Assembly: GCA_027494015.1 (NCBI GenBank)
Contig: JAOSJP010000004.1
Coordinates: 62,001 to 126,000, forward strand
Reading direction: 5' to 3'
From: Anaerolineae bacterium
Lineage (GTDB): Bacteria; Chloroflexota; Anaerolineae; Aggregatilineales; Aggregatilineaceae
DNA length: 64,000 nucleotides
Numbering within the stretch: position 1 is the first letter of the stretch; each line of letters opens with the position of its first letter. Position numbers and translations under genes: made by a program. This document shows, piece by piece, positions 7,495-17,500 of this stretch. The notes under the pieces were generated by a model. It saw only the letters and a list, made by a program, of their open reading frames with translations, searched no databases and was not told where the DNA came from.

Positions 7495-8823
7495 TCAGCA
7501 ATCGAACGCCGATTCGGGGATTACCTGAGATTCGGCCCACAGCCGGCTGAATTCTTCCAGATAGGCGCGCGCAACAGCCGGATTGTGGATGATCAGCATG
7601 TTCTCGTCGTTGTCGCTGGAGGCCCGTTTCGAGAAATTGAACGATCCCATGGCGACTATCGCCTCGTCGAAGATGAACACTTTGTGATGCATCACATACG
7701 GATTACCATCCTGGCGCACGTTCAGATGGGCGCACACCAGCGGCTCGATCTGGCTGCGGTCGCCCACCTCGTCAGGATCGGTCATGCCGAGCGCCCCTGC
7801 CCAGGCAGGGGCGCTGAGCAACGGCGTGACCTGGCTGCGGCTGCTCGCCTCGATGATCCCCCGCACTTCAAGCTCTCCCGCCAGGGCGCGGTCGCGCAGC
7901 AGTAACATCACACTGCGCGGCACGCCATCTTCAACCCATTCCAGGCTCTCGGTGAACGAGAAGGCCATGAAGCGCACCGATCGCGCCTCGCTGATAAGCT
8001 CGGCCAGGCGTGCGCCCAAATCGCCCTCGGACTCGAAATAAGTCTCGATCTGCGTGCCACTCACCATAACCGTCTGGTTGGGAATCTCCGCCGGCGATGT
8101 TTTGCCGAACTGCCCGGCGAACAATTCCTCAAACTCGGCGGTGTAGTTTTGCGCCAGGCGGCTGGAGCGGATGAGCATGGCGTTGTTGTTGTTGCGGTAG
8201 AAGGCATTGGGCTTGAGGTTGGTCGAGCCAGTCCAGACGTACAGGCCGTCAATGACCACGAACTTGTTGTGCATATAGCCGCGCCGCGTTCCGTCCGACA
8301 CGATGGGAATGCCAGCCAGCTCAAGCTGGTCGAAGGTGGCGTCGGGACTTTCCAGGCCATACTCGCCATCCGTCACCACGCGCACCCGCACACCCCGCTC
8401 CGCGGCGCGGATCAGCGCGTCGGTGATCGGCTGCGACTCCAGCTCGTAGATGGCCACGTCCACCGTCTGCTGCGCGCCGTCAAGGGCGGTCACCAGCGCC
8501 GCTTCGACCGGCGAATTGACGTAATTCGCCGGGTCTGATGAGCCATCCGGCGATGAGAAGTAAAGCTGGAACCAGCCGCCGTCGTACCCGCCGGGGATGC
8601 GCGCCAGCGCCTCCGACGAGACCTCGACCGGCTCAGCGACCTCAGCAGGAGGCGGTTTGTCACCTGTGCTGGTCTCGGTGTTGAGCACATCAATGCCCAG
8701 CCCGTACTGGACAAACAAGATTATGGCGATGAGGAGGATGCCTGTTGTCCCCCCCAGCGTGATGCGCCGGGCATTCGAACGGGTGGGTGGGCGGCGGCGA
8801 CGCCGGCTGCTGCTACGATCCAT
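7495..8823 (-). CDS. Membrane-anchored phospholipase-D-family protein
   Basis: 442 residues with a basic N-terminus and one membrane helix (about residues 22-42), so the catalytic part is probably extracytoplasmic. Two HKD motifs are intact: HNKFVVID followed by GSTN, and HHKVFIFD followed by GSFN. This is the two-domain architecture of PLD enzymes, which include phospholipases, cardiolipin synthases and nucleases such as Nuc. The phrase TVDVAIYELESQPITDALIRAAERG is typical of the Nuc/PLD-like group. Substrate is not predictable. The start overlaps the 3' end of the upstream gene by 11 bases, suggesting translational coupling. Confidence 0.88.
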   Translation of the reverse strand: MDRSSSRRRRRPPTRSNARRITLGGTTGILLIAIILFVQYGLGIDVLNTETSTGDKPPPAEVAEPVEVSSEALARIPGGYDGGWFQLYFSSPDGSSDPANYVNSPVEAALVTALDGAQQTVDVAIYELESQPITDALIRAAERGVRVRVVTDGEYGLESPDATFDQLELAGIPIVSDGTRRGYMHNKFVVIDGLYVWTGSTNLKPNAFYRNNNNAMLIRSSRLAQNYTAEFEELFAGQFGKTSPAEIPNQTVMVSGTQIETYFESEGDLGARLAELISEARSVRFMAFSFTESLEWVEDGVPRSVMLLLRDRALAGELEVRGIIEASSRSQVTPLLSAPAWAGALGMTDPDEVGDRSQIEPLVCAHLNVRQDGNPYVMHHKVFIFDEAIVAMGSFNFSKRASSDNDENMLIIHNPAVARAYLEEFSRLWAESQVIPESAFDC

Positions 8824-9472
8824 GCGTCTCTCCTGACGGCGGTGACGGGTCGGGTTCCTGCGGCGCAGTTGAAGTGCGTCCGGGCAGCAGGGACGCCGGC
8901 GGCAGACTGTCGAGCGGCGGCGGCACGGGAGGCACGGGAGGCCGTCCGGGCAGCGAGGGTGCAGCCGCCGGAGACTCGCTGCCAGGGTCCGGCGGTGCGG
9001 GTTCGCCCGGCGCGCTGTCGGGCGGCGCGGGGGGCGTCAGGCGGGCGACCAGGTCGCGCAGCAGGTCGGCGTTGGAGCGGGCGCTGTGCCCGTCCAGCCA
9101 CGCCGCGATCTCCTCGTCGCTGAAAGTGGGAGCCTGCTCGCCGTACAGCTCGCGGCTGAGCTGGTTGACCATCTGGAACGTGCGCGTGAGCCAGGCAGCG
9201 TCCTTCTTGAAACGGTAGGTCACCAGCCAGTTGAGGCGGGTCATCAGGCGCGCCAGCCCATACCCCTGGTCAGCGATCTGCTCTTCGTCGGTGGCAAGCT
9301 GATCCACCTCCGCCAGCCGCGCGGCAAGCTGCCTGGCGCGTGCCAGCCCCCATTCGACAAAAGGGATCGCCTCGTCGTCGCGCAGGCCATCGCGCACCTT
9401 CTCGGTGGAGACGATGGTATCCTGCATCAGCCTGACGGCGCGCTCAACGTCTTCGGGGGTCAGTGGTGTCAT
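8813..9472 (-). CDS. Proline-rich hypothetical protein
   Basis: 219 residues starting at ATG 9472. Residues 1-140 are predicted helical and charged (TPEDVERAVRLMQDTIVSTEKVRDGL and onward), without a recognisable family motif or membrane segment. Residues 145-219 are a disordered tail dominated by proline, serine and glycine. The gene overlaps the PLD-family gene by 11 bases and is probably the first gene of the operon 9472-6387. A role linked to the envelope PLD protein is an inference from position only. Confidence 0.7.
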   Translation of the reverse strand: MTPLTPEDVERAVRLMQDTIVSTEKVRDGLRDDEAIPFVEWGLARARQLAARLAEVDQLATDEEQIADQGYGLARLMTRLNWLVTYRFKKDAAWLTRTFQMVNQLSRELYGEQAPTFSDEEIAAWLDGHSARSNADLLRDLVARLTPPAPPDSAPGEPAPPDPGSESPAAAPSLPGRPPVPPVPPPLDSLPPASLLPGRTSTAPQEPDPSPPSGETHGS

Positions 9473-9535
9473 GTGTTCTCAACTCCGGGCTTCACACACC
9501 AGTAAGCCTCATTCTAGCGAGAGTGTGGAGAATGG

Positions 9536-10531
9536 TCAATCACCAGCAAGGCCAGGCGACTCTCCATCTCGCTCCAGAATGGCGCGCAGCGTCGCCGCGT
9601 CCACGTTGCCGCCGCTCAGAATCACGCCCACGCGCCCGGCGGCGCGCACCGCTCCGCTGAGCAGCGCGGCTACGCCCAGCGCCCCGGATGGCTCAACGAC
9701 GATCTTGACACGGAACAACAAGAAACGCACCGCCTCGACAATGGCCGCCTCGCTGACCGTGCGCATATCATCCACATAGGCGCGCACCAGCGGGAAGGTC
9801 AGCGCGCCCAGCGAGGGCGTGCGCGTCCCATCGGCGATAGTCGGCGGGTTGTGGACGGTGTGCAGCACGCCTGTATGAAAGGAGCGCGTCGCGTCGTCGG
9901 CCACTTCCGGCTCGATGCCGATCACCTGGCAGGCGGGCGCTGCTCCTCTGGCCGCAATCGCCGATCCGCTGAGCAGCCCGCCCCCGCCGCATGGCACCAG
10001 CAGCGCGTCCAGCGCGCCGACCTGCTCGAACAGCTCCAGCGCCGCCGTGCCCTGCCCGGCGATGATCTGCGGGTGGTCGTAGGGCGGCACGAGGGTGTAG
10101 CCGCGCTCGGCGGCCAGCGCATCAGCAATGGCCCGGCGGTCGCCGGTCTCCGGGTCGTAAGGGATCACCTGCGCGCCGTAGCCTTCGGTCGCGGCGCGCT
10201 TGGTGGCTGGCGCGTTGGTGGGCATGACCACATGCGCCGTCGCGCCGAGCACGCGGCAGGCCAGCGCGACCGCCTGGGCGTGGTTGCCGGACGAATAGGT
10301 GATCACGCCGCGCGCGCGCTCTGCGTCAGAAAGCTGGCTGATGGCATTGTACGCGCCCCGGAACTTGAACGCGCCGGCGCGCTGCAGATTCTCGCACTTG
10401 AGGAAAACTTCAGCGCCGGCGCGCGCGTTGAGCGTGCGCGAAGTGAGCACCGGCGTCACATGGGCCTGGCCGTGCAGGCGGCGGGCCGCCGCTGTCACCT
10501 GGGCGAATAACGAGGCGTGATCGTGTGCCAT
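9536..10531 (-). CDS. Threonine/serine dehydratase (PLP fold-type II)
   Basis: 331 residues, matching catabolic threonine dehydratases and serine racemases. It lacks the C-terminal ACT domain of biosynthetic IlvA, so isoleucine feedback control is not expected. The PLP lysine motif is AFKFRGAYNAI (family: S/A-F-K-x-R-G-A), the substrate loop reads SSGNHAQAVA, and the phosphate-binding loop is the glycine run PCGGGGLLSGS. The reaction would be deamination of threonine (or serine) to a 2-oxo acid. It appears to be a single-gene unit ahead of a long repeat array. The exact substrate cannot be decided from sequence. Confidence 0.88.
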   Translation of the reverse strand: MAHDHASLFAQVTAAARRLHGQAHVTPVLTSRTLNARAGAEVFLKCENLQRAGAFKFRGAYNAISQLSDAERARGVITYSSGNHAQAVALACRVLGATAHVVMPTNAPATKRAATEGYGAQVIPYDPETGDRRAIADALAAERGYTLVPPYDHPQIIAGQGTAALELFEQVGALDALLVPCGGGGLLSGSAIAARGAAPACQVIGIEPEVADDATRSFHTGVLHTVHNPPTIADGTRTPSLGALTFPLVRAYVDDMRTVSEAAIVEAVRFLLFRVKIVVEPSGALGVAALLSGAVRAAGRVGVILSGGNVDAATLRAILERDGESPGLAGD

Positions 10532-10647
10532 GCGCGCTGCCCCCTCTCAAGACGGCTGGCACTCTCCCTTACCATTATAGGTGAGCGCGGCGTATTGAAC
10601 GAATCGTGTGGCTGGATTGGTGGGGCAATTGCTTCTGACGCGCGCGC

Positions 10648-11886
10648 CGCTTTACCTCACCCCCTGGCCTCGCTGCGCTCGGCTTGCCCCCTCTCCGTTG
10701 ACGGAGAGGGGGCGGCGAGGCGCGCCAGCGCCGAGACGGGGGTGAGGTCAACCAGGGCGCAGCAGAGCAGCGCCCCTACCTGACAGGTTTTGCACGCACC
10801 CCGCGCGCCGCTTTACCTCACCCCCTGGCCTCGCTACGCTCGGCCTTTCCCCCTCTCCGTTGACGGAGAGGGGGAGGCGAGGCGCGCCAGCGCCGAGACG
10901 GGGGTGAGGTACACCAGGGCGCAGCAGAGCAGCGCCCCTACCTGACAGGTTTTGCACGCACCCCGCGCGCCGCTTTACCTCACCCCCTGGCCTCGCTACG
11001 CTCGGCCTTTCCCCCTCTCCATGCATGGAGAGGGGGCGGCGAGGCGCGCCAGCGCCGAGACGGGGGTGAGGTACACCAGGGCGCAGCAGAGCAGCGCCCC
11101 TACCTGACAGGTTTTGCACGCCCCGGCGCCGCTTGCCCTCACCCCCTGGCCTCGCTGACGCTCGGCCTTTCCCACTCCATGCAGGTGGAGAGGGAAGGGC
11201 TTCGAGGCACGCGCCAGCGCCGAGACGGGGTGGTGTAACCCCACAGCGGCTGCAGAGCAGCGCCCCTACCTGACAGGTTTTGCACGCACCCCGCGCGCCG
11301 CTTTACCTCACCCCCTGGCCTCGCTACGCTCGGCCTTCCCCCCTCTCCACGCATGGAGAGGGGGCGGCGAGGCGCGCCAGCGCCGAGACGGGGGTGAGGT
11401 ACACCAGGGCGCAGCAGAGCAGCGCCCCTACCTGACAGGTTTTGCACGCACCCCGCGCGCCGCTTTACCTCACCCCTGGCCTCGCTGCGCTCGGCTTGCC
11501 CCCTCTCCAGGCACGGAGGGGGGGAGGCGAGGAACGCGCCCGCGCCGAGACGGGGGTGTGGGGTTAACCAGGGCGCAGCAGAGCAGCGCCCCTACCTGGC
11601 AGGTTTTGCACGCACCCGCGCGCGCTTTACCTCACCCCTGGCCTCGCTACGCTCGGCCTTTCCCCCTCTCCATGCATGGAGAGGGGGAGGCGAGGCGCGC
11701 CAGCGCCGAGCGGGGGTGAGGTCAAGGGGGGCGCAGCAGAGCAGCGCCCCTACCTGACAGGTTTTGCACGCACCCCGCGCGCCGCTTTACCTCACCCCCT
11801 GGCCTCGCTACGCTCGGCCTTTCCCCCTCTCCATGCATGGAGAGGGGGAGGCGAGGCGCGCCAGCGCCGAGCGGGGGTGAGGTAAA
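10648..11886 (+). repeat. Tandem array of a 160-168-bp palindromic element (7 full units plus one partial)
   Basis: Units end with GGTTTTGCACGCACC or close variants at about 10800, 10962, 11122, 11290, 11452, 11616 and 11774; the last, partial unit ends at 11886. Each unit contains a large imperfect palindrome bounded by TTTACCTCACCCC and GGGGGTGAGGT with a central CTCC(N)GGAG hairpin, then a second hairpin GGGCGC/GCGCCC, then an end module CCTGACAGGTTTTGCACGC. The fourth and sixth units are the most diverged. Nothing else is encoded in 10532-11902; reading frames here are by-products of the GC-rich palindrome. Confidence 0.9.
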
Positions 11887-11902
11887 GCCAAGCGCCACCC
11901 CC

Positions 11903-13606
11903 TTATTCGATCCCCGGCAGGCTGGGAGCCAGCAGCGCGGCCATCACCGGGTCGGCCCAGGGATCGCACTCGGCAGGGACGACGCGCGAGGCAACTTCCG
12001 CCAGCGGCGCGGACGGGTTGAGCGCGTTCCAGGCCAGGCGCGACAACTCGCCGATGATCGGCGCGGATCGCTCGAACTCCAGCCAGTCGCGCCCATAGAG
12101 CGCCACCACGAGCACGTAGGCGCTCTCCGGCCCGATGACCAGCCCGGCGTCACCGTGCGTGTCGCCGATCCAGCCATGCTTGTGCAGCACGCGCGCGCCG
12201 GACGGCACGCCCGCCTCCAGGAAGACGCCGACGGCGTTGGCGTCCAGCGCGGCGAGCATCTGCCGGCACTCGTGAACGGTGAAGGCATCCGGGAAGCGTT
12301 CCAGCAGCAGCCCGCCCTCGCCCTGCGCGCACTGGTAGATGCTCGCCAGCAGCCAGCCGAGGTCAGCGGGCACGATCTGGTTGGTGGGATCGGAGAGCGT
12401 CCGTGCCTGGTCAGCGCCGGTGATGATCGTCCCCACCTCGATCACCGGCTCGCCCTCGCGGATGGTATAGGGGCGCAGGATGAACGTCCCGCCCAGCCCC
12501 AACTGCTGCATGGTCGCCGTGACGCGCCCCGCGCCGCGCCGCGCGTCGCCGTCGCCGATCTGCGCCAGCAGCGCATTGGTGGTCAGGTTCTCGCTGCACA
12601 TCATCGTGTCGGCGACCAGGAAGGCGTCGTCGCGGCTCAGCGGCCCGTCGTGATGCTGGAAGTACGCCATCAGGATCGGGATTTTCGTCAGGCTCATGCC
12701 GCTGTAGGCCACGCCGCCGTTGAGGGTAAAAGTGTCACCCGTGCGCAGATCGAGCAGGAAGACAGAAGCGATCCGATCGCCAGCAGGGGCAAAGCCCTGC
12801 GACAACAGGTACTCATGCATGGCCATTCCCAGCGTATCCGCCAGGCGGCCCGCCGCGACCGGCGCGCCACCCCAGGGCGCGCCACCCACGATGACCGTCT
12901 GCGGCGTGGGCGTCAGCGTCGGATAATTGAAGACAGAGGCCTCAGTAACCGGCACGCTGCCCAGGTCGCCGCTGATCTCCACGATCTCGCTGTAGACCCA
13001 CCCGCTGCCCGTCGGCGACTCCGCCAGGGCGACGCGCAGCCAGGGCACCAGCGCGTGCCGCTCGATGACGCGCAGGCTGGTGCCCGCTGGCACGCGCACG
13101 ATCACCGGATACTGGATATCGGGGCCGAAGCGCAGGTTAGCCTCGCCGAGCGTTGTGGCCAGCGGCCCGCTGAGCGTGGGCATGAGGGTTGGCGTGGCGG
13201 GGACCGGCGCATCGCCGGCGGGCGCGCCCGGCGTAGGCGTGGCCGTGGCCGTCGGCGCGTCCAGCGGCGGGAAGGCGCTCACCCCCGGCACATCGGCCAG
13301 GCTGCCCGTCACCGTCACCAGGTCGGCGAAGACCCACGCTTCGGCAATGCCCGGCACATCCAGGCGCAGCCAGGGCACGTAGACGTGCCGGGCCAGCACA
13401 CGATAGCGCGTTCCACCGGCAATGGCCCCCTCCTGCGCGTACTCAACGCCCGGCCCCGCGCGCAGATTGGCCTGGCCGATGGCTTCGGCGTAGACCTGCG
13501 GGGCGGGCGCGGACTGCGCGGAGGTAGGCGGCGCACTCCCCGGCCAGAACGGCACTGCAACCAGACTCAGCAGAGCGAGCAGAAACAACCATCCGTGACG
13601 CGGCAT
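11903..13606 (-). CDS. Secreted SH3-domain / class-A beta-lactamase-fold serine hydrolase
   Basis: 567 residues. The N-terminal signal peptide ends near residue 30 (SAPPTSAQS). Two bacterial SH3-like repeats follow, at about residues 40-95 (ANLRAGPGVEYAQEGAIAGGTRYRVLARH) and 140-200 (ANLRFGPDIQYPVIVRVPAGTSLRVIERH), separated by a proline/threonine linker. The C-terminal half (about residues 260-540) is a class-A beta-lactamase-like fold with SxxK motif SLTK (in YSGMSLTKIPILMAYF). HKHGW and IGDTHGDAGLV could take the place of the later KTG motif. Such proteins are cell-wall-associated hydrolases or penicillin-binding proteins. Antibiotic resistance is not implied. Confidence 0.82.
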   Translation of the reverse strand: MPRHGWLFLLALLSLVAVPFWPGSAPPTSAQSAPAPQVYAEAIGQANLRAGPGVEYAQEGAIAGGTRYRVLARHVYVPWLRLDVPGIAEAWVFADLVTVTGSLADVPGVSAFPPLDAPTATATPTPGAPAGDAPVPATPTLMPTLSGPLATTLGEANLRFGPDIQYPVIVRVPAGTSLRVIERHALVPWLRVALAESPTGSGWVYSEIVEISGDLGSVPVTEASVFNYPTLTPTPQTVIVGGAPWGGAPVAAGRLADTLGMAMHEYLLSQGFAPAGDRIASVFLLDLRTGDTFTLNGGVAYSGMSLTKIPILMAYFQHHDGPLSRDDAFLVADTMMCSENLTTNALLAQIGDGDARRGAGRVTATMQQLGLGGTFILRPYTIREGEPVIEVGTIITGADQARTLSDPTNQIVPADLGWLLASIYQCAQGEGGLLLERFPDAFTVHECRQMLAALDANAVGVFLEAGVPSGARVLHKHGWIGDTHGDAGLVIGPESAYVLVVALYGRDWLEFERSAPIIGELSRLAWNALNPSAPLAEVASRVVPAECDPWADPVMAALLAPSLPGIE

Positions 13607-13679
13607 GGTGCGGCTCCTCGGGCGCGGGCCAACAAAAAAGGCGACTCCGCTGTGACGGATCGCCCCCGCAAATAACCAG

Positions 13680-13751
13680 TGAGCGTGGAGGGATTCGAAC
13701 CCCCAACCAATGGCTTAAAAGGCCACTGCTCTACCGTTGAGCTACACGCCC
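13680..13751 (-). tRNA. tRNA-Lys (anticodon UUU)
   Basis: A 72-nt cloverleaf with all stems. The acceptor stem GGGCGTG/CACGCTC has one G-T pair. The D stem is GCTC/GAGC, and the anticodon stem GTGGC/GCCAT carries the loop CTTTTAA, so the anticodon is TTT. The T stem GGGGG/CCCTC carries the loop TTCGAAT, and the discriminator base is A. CCA is not encoded. A promoter lies just upstream at 13766-13793. Confidence 0.95.
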
Positions 13752-13765
13752 CGACCAGTGGCGCA

Positions 13766-13793
13766 AGTATAGCATAATCCGGTCGGTTGGCAA
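13766..13793 (-). promoter_or_regulatory. Promoter of tRNA-Lys
   Basis: TTGCCA (13793-13788) and TATACT (13771-13766) on the minus strand with a 16-base spacer end 14 bases before the mature 5' end. Confidence 0.6.
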
Positions 13794-13807
13794 CGGCGAG
13801 TCGGCCT

Positions 13808-14325
13808 GGGTGCGTGCAAAAGTTGACAGCGATTGGCGGGAGGGTGAGGGGGGGGGGGTAGGGCCATACCCCAGCCTCGCTGCGCTCGGCTTGCCCCCTC
13901 TCCGTCAACGGAGAGGGGGCGGCGAGGCGCGCCAGCGCCGAGCGGGGGTGAGGTCAACCAGGGCGCAGCAGAACAGCGCCCCTGCCTGACAGGTTTTGCA
14001 CGCACTCTGCGCGCCGCTTTACCTCACCCCCAGCCTCGCTGCGCTCGGCTTGCCCCCTCTCCGTCAACGGAGAGGGGGCGGCGAGGCGCGTGAGCGCCGA
14101 GCGGGGGTGAGGTCAACCAGGACGCAGCAGAACAGCGCCCCTGCCTGACAGGTTTTGCACGCACTCTGCGCGCCGCTTTACCTCACCCCCAGCCTCGCTG
14201 CGCTCGGCTTGCCCCCTCTCCGTCAACGGAGAGGGGGCGGCGAGGCGCGTGAGCGCCGAGCGGGGGTGAGGTCAAGGGGGGCGCAGCAGAGCAGCGCCCC
14301 TGCCTGACAGGTTTTGCACGCACCC
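13808..14325 (+). repeat. MITE-like element with three tandem palindromic units and terminal inverted repeats
   Basis: It begins with GGGTGCGTGCAAAA (13808) and ends with TTTTGCACGCACCC (14312-14325), a perfect 14-bp terminal inverted repeat. Between them are three units of the CTCACCCC palindrome family at a period of about 160 bp, their end modules falling near 14006, 14165 and 14325. No coding capacity is credible here. Confidence 0.8.
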
Positions 14326-14387
14326 ATTCGCCTGGCACACCGTGCGCTGCGCCGCCTGGCTTTTGGGCGGTTTGCACGAGAGGAGAA

Positions 14388-14417
14388 TTACACGGATCGG
14401 GGAGACCGTAGTATTAT
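14388..14417 (+). promoter_or_regulatory. Possible promoter of the ABC importer operon
   Basis: TTACAC (14388-14393) and TATTAT (14412-14417) are spaced by 18 bases, about 100 bases before the start codon. The -35 match is poor. Confidence 0.3.
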
Positions 14418-14516
14418 AGAGACCACGATGGCCCACAGAAGCTATCCACGAGAAGATTCGCGCATCGTTTGTCCGAAAAACACAGGCATACATAGGCACT
14501 GAGGAGAGAAGAGTCC

Positions 14517-17500
14517 ATGACCAAGAGGAGACGCCTGATCGGGCTTTGGCTCGTGCTGGCCCTGATCGCCGTGCTGGCGCTGGCCGCGTGCGGCGACGAC
14601 GAGAAGAAGGAGCCAACGCCGACAGTTCCACCGACTGAGGCCCCCACCGAGGAGCCGACCGAGGTCCCCACCGAGGTCCCCACTGAGGAGCCGACTGAAG
14701 TTCCTACTGAAGAACCGACTGAGGTTCCGACCGAAGTTCCGACCGAAGTCCCCACTGAAGTTCCGACCGAGGTTCCCACTGAGGAGCCGACTGAAGAGCC
14801 TACGCAGGTAGCGCTGGCGCCCGCTGCGACTGAGGTGCCGACCGAGGTGCCGACCGAAGTCCCAACTGAGGTTCCCACTGAAGTTCCGACCGAGGTGCCG
14901 ACCGAAGTCCCCACTGAAGTCCCAACTGAGGTTCCGACTGAGGTGCCCACTGAGGTGCCCACCGAGGTTCCGACTGAAGTGCCGACCGAAGTCCCCACTG
15001 AAGTGCCCACCGAGGTTCCCACTGAGGAGCCGGCTGAGGAGCTGGGGTTCGTGGTCAAGGAGCTTATCCCCTGCGACGACTACGACCTGAGCGATCTGCA
15101 GATCGGCCTGGTGACGGATGTCGGGCAGATCAACGACAAGAGCTTCAACCAGAACTCGTGGGAAGGCGTGCTGGCGGCGGAGACGTGCGGCGCAACCGTG
15201 AACTACATCGAGACGGTGGACGCGGCGGACTACGCCGACAACATTGCTGAGTTCGCCGAGAACGATTACGACGTGATCGTGACGGTGGGCTACGCGCTGG
15301 GCAACGCCACGCTGGAAGCGGCGGCTCTCTACCCGGACGTGCTGTTCATCGGGGTGGATCAGTTCCAGGCCGAGGCGGTGGACAACGTGGTGGGCTTGAT
15401 CTTCCGCGAGGATCAGTCGGGCTATCTGGCGGGCGTGCTGGCGGCGCGGCTGACCCAGACGGGGACGATTGCTGCCGTGCTGGGCACCGACCAGGTGCCG
15501 CCGGTGGTGGCCTTCAAGGAAGGCTACGAAGCGGCAGCGCGGGCGATCAACCCGGACATCAAGATCATCTCGACCTACCATCCGGGGTCTATTGACCAGG
15601 CGTTCACCGACCCCGAATGGGGGGCGACGACGGCCCGGCAGGCGCTCGACCAGGACGCTGATGTGGTCTTTGGCGCGGGCGGCAAGACGGGCAACGGCGC
15701 GCTGATCGAAGTGGCCAACGCGGTGGGGGCAGGGGGCCCGCCGCCGTTCTGCATCGGCGTGGACTCCGACCAGTGGCAGACCGTGCCCGAAGCGCACCCC
15801 TGCCTGGTTTCCAGCGCGATGAAGCTGCTGGACAAGGGCGTGGCCGAGATCCTGATGGCCCATGCTGACGAGACGCTGGAGCCGGGCAACTTCTTCGGCG
15901 AAGCGGGCCTGGCCGATTTCCACGACCTGGCCGACTTCGTGCCCGATGAGGTCAAGGCCGAGCTGGAAGAGATCGCCGCTGGCCTGCTCGATGGCTCCAT
16001 CTCCACCGGCTACGGCGTCGCCGCTGAAGAGGAACCCGCTGAGGAAGAAGCCGCGACCGAAGAAGCGCCTGCTGAGGAAGCTACGGAAGAGCCGGCAGTT
16101 GAGGCAGCCCCCCAGAACCTGCTCGCGGTTGCCGCCGCGGACGGTCGCTTCACGACCCTGGGCCTGGCGGTGGACATGGGCGGCCTGACTGAGGCGCTGA
16201 ACGCCGAAGGCCCGTTCACCATCTTCTCCCCGACTGACGAAGCCTTTGGCCAGGTGCCCGCCGATGTGGTCGGCGGCCTGATGGCCGACCCCGCAGTGCT
16301 GGTGGCGACGCTCAAGTACCACGTCGTGCCCGGCAAGCTCATGGCGGCGGACCTCGCTGGCGTGGAGACGCTGACCACGCTCGAAGGCACTGAGATCACC
16401 GTCGAGGTAGACGCCGACGGCAACGTGATCCTCAACGGCGCGGTCAAGGTCATCGCGGCGGACATCGAAGCGGACAACGGCGTCCTCCACGCCATTGACG
16501 GCGTGCTGCTGCTGCCCGCCGCCGAAGCGCCCGCTGTCGAGGCGACGCCCGCCCCAGAGGCGACCGAAGAAGCGGCGACGACCATCGGGACCGGGGCAGA
16601 CCTGGGCGTGATCAAGGTGGGCATGAACGCCGAGTATCAGCCCTTCGAGTTCGTGGACGAGGCGGGCAACATCGCCGGCTTCGACCCCGACCTGGTGGCG
16701 CTGATTGCCGAGCGCGCTGGCTTCGACTACGAGCTGATCAACACCCGCTGGGATGGCATCTTCGTCGCCCTGGCCTCCGGTGAGTTCGACATGGTCGCTT
16801 CGGCAGCCACCATCACCGAAGAGCGTGAAGAGATCGTGGACTTCACCAACCCCTACTTCTACGCCAACCAGCGCATCGCCGTGCTGGAGTCGCGCGCAGA
16901 TGAAATCCAGGACGTGGACGACCTGGCCGGGCTGAAGATCGCCGTCCAGGCTGGCACGACCGGCGACATCTACGCCAGCGAAATCCCCGGCGTGCAGATG
17001 CTGCGCTACGACGAGATCACCCTGGCTTTCCAGGCGCTGGCCTCCGGTGACGCCGACGCCATTGTCAACGATGGCCCGGTCAGCGCCGACATCATCGAGA
17101 AGAACCCCGAACTGGGCGCGGTGCTGGTTGGCCCGCCGCTCAGCGAGGAGTACTACGGCATGGCCGTTCAGCCCGATAAGCCCGAGCTGCTCGATGCCGT
17201 CAACAAAGCCCTGGCGGAGATCATCGCCGATGGCACCTACCAGGAACTGTTCGAGAAGTGGTTCGGCGTCAAGCCGCCCGACATGTTCCTGCCCCAGCAA
17301 GAGACAATCGGCGCGGGGGCAGACCTGGGCGTGATCAAGGTGGGCATGAACGCCGAGTATCAGCCCTTCGAGTTCGTGGACGAGGCGGGCAACATCGCCG
17401 GCTTCGACCCCGACCTGGTGGCGCTGATTGCCGAGCGCGCTGGCTTCGACTACGAGCTGATCAACACCCGCTGGGACGGCATCTTCGTCGCCCTGGCTTC

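Noticed and set aside
10748..11447. Small open frames with repeated text such as LSGRGAALLRPGVPHPRLGAG
   Set aside because: They are translations of the palindromic repeat and recur wherever it occurs.
10648..11886. CRISPR array
   Set aside because: The repeating unit is about 162 bp with internal palindromes and no unique spacers; no cas genes nearby.
11903..13606. Antibiotic-resistance beta-lactamase
   Set aside because: SH3 modules, a long linker and the overall layout fit a cell-wall-associated serine hydrolase; nothing shows beta-lactam hydrolysis.
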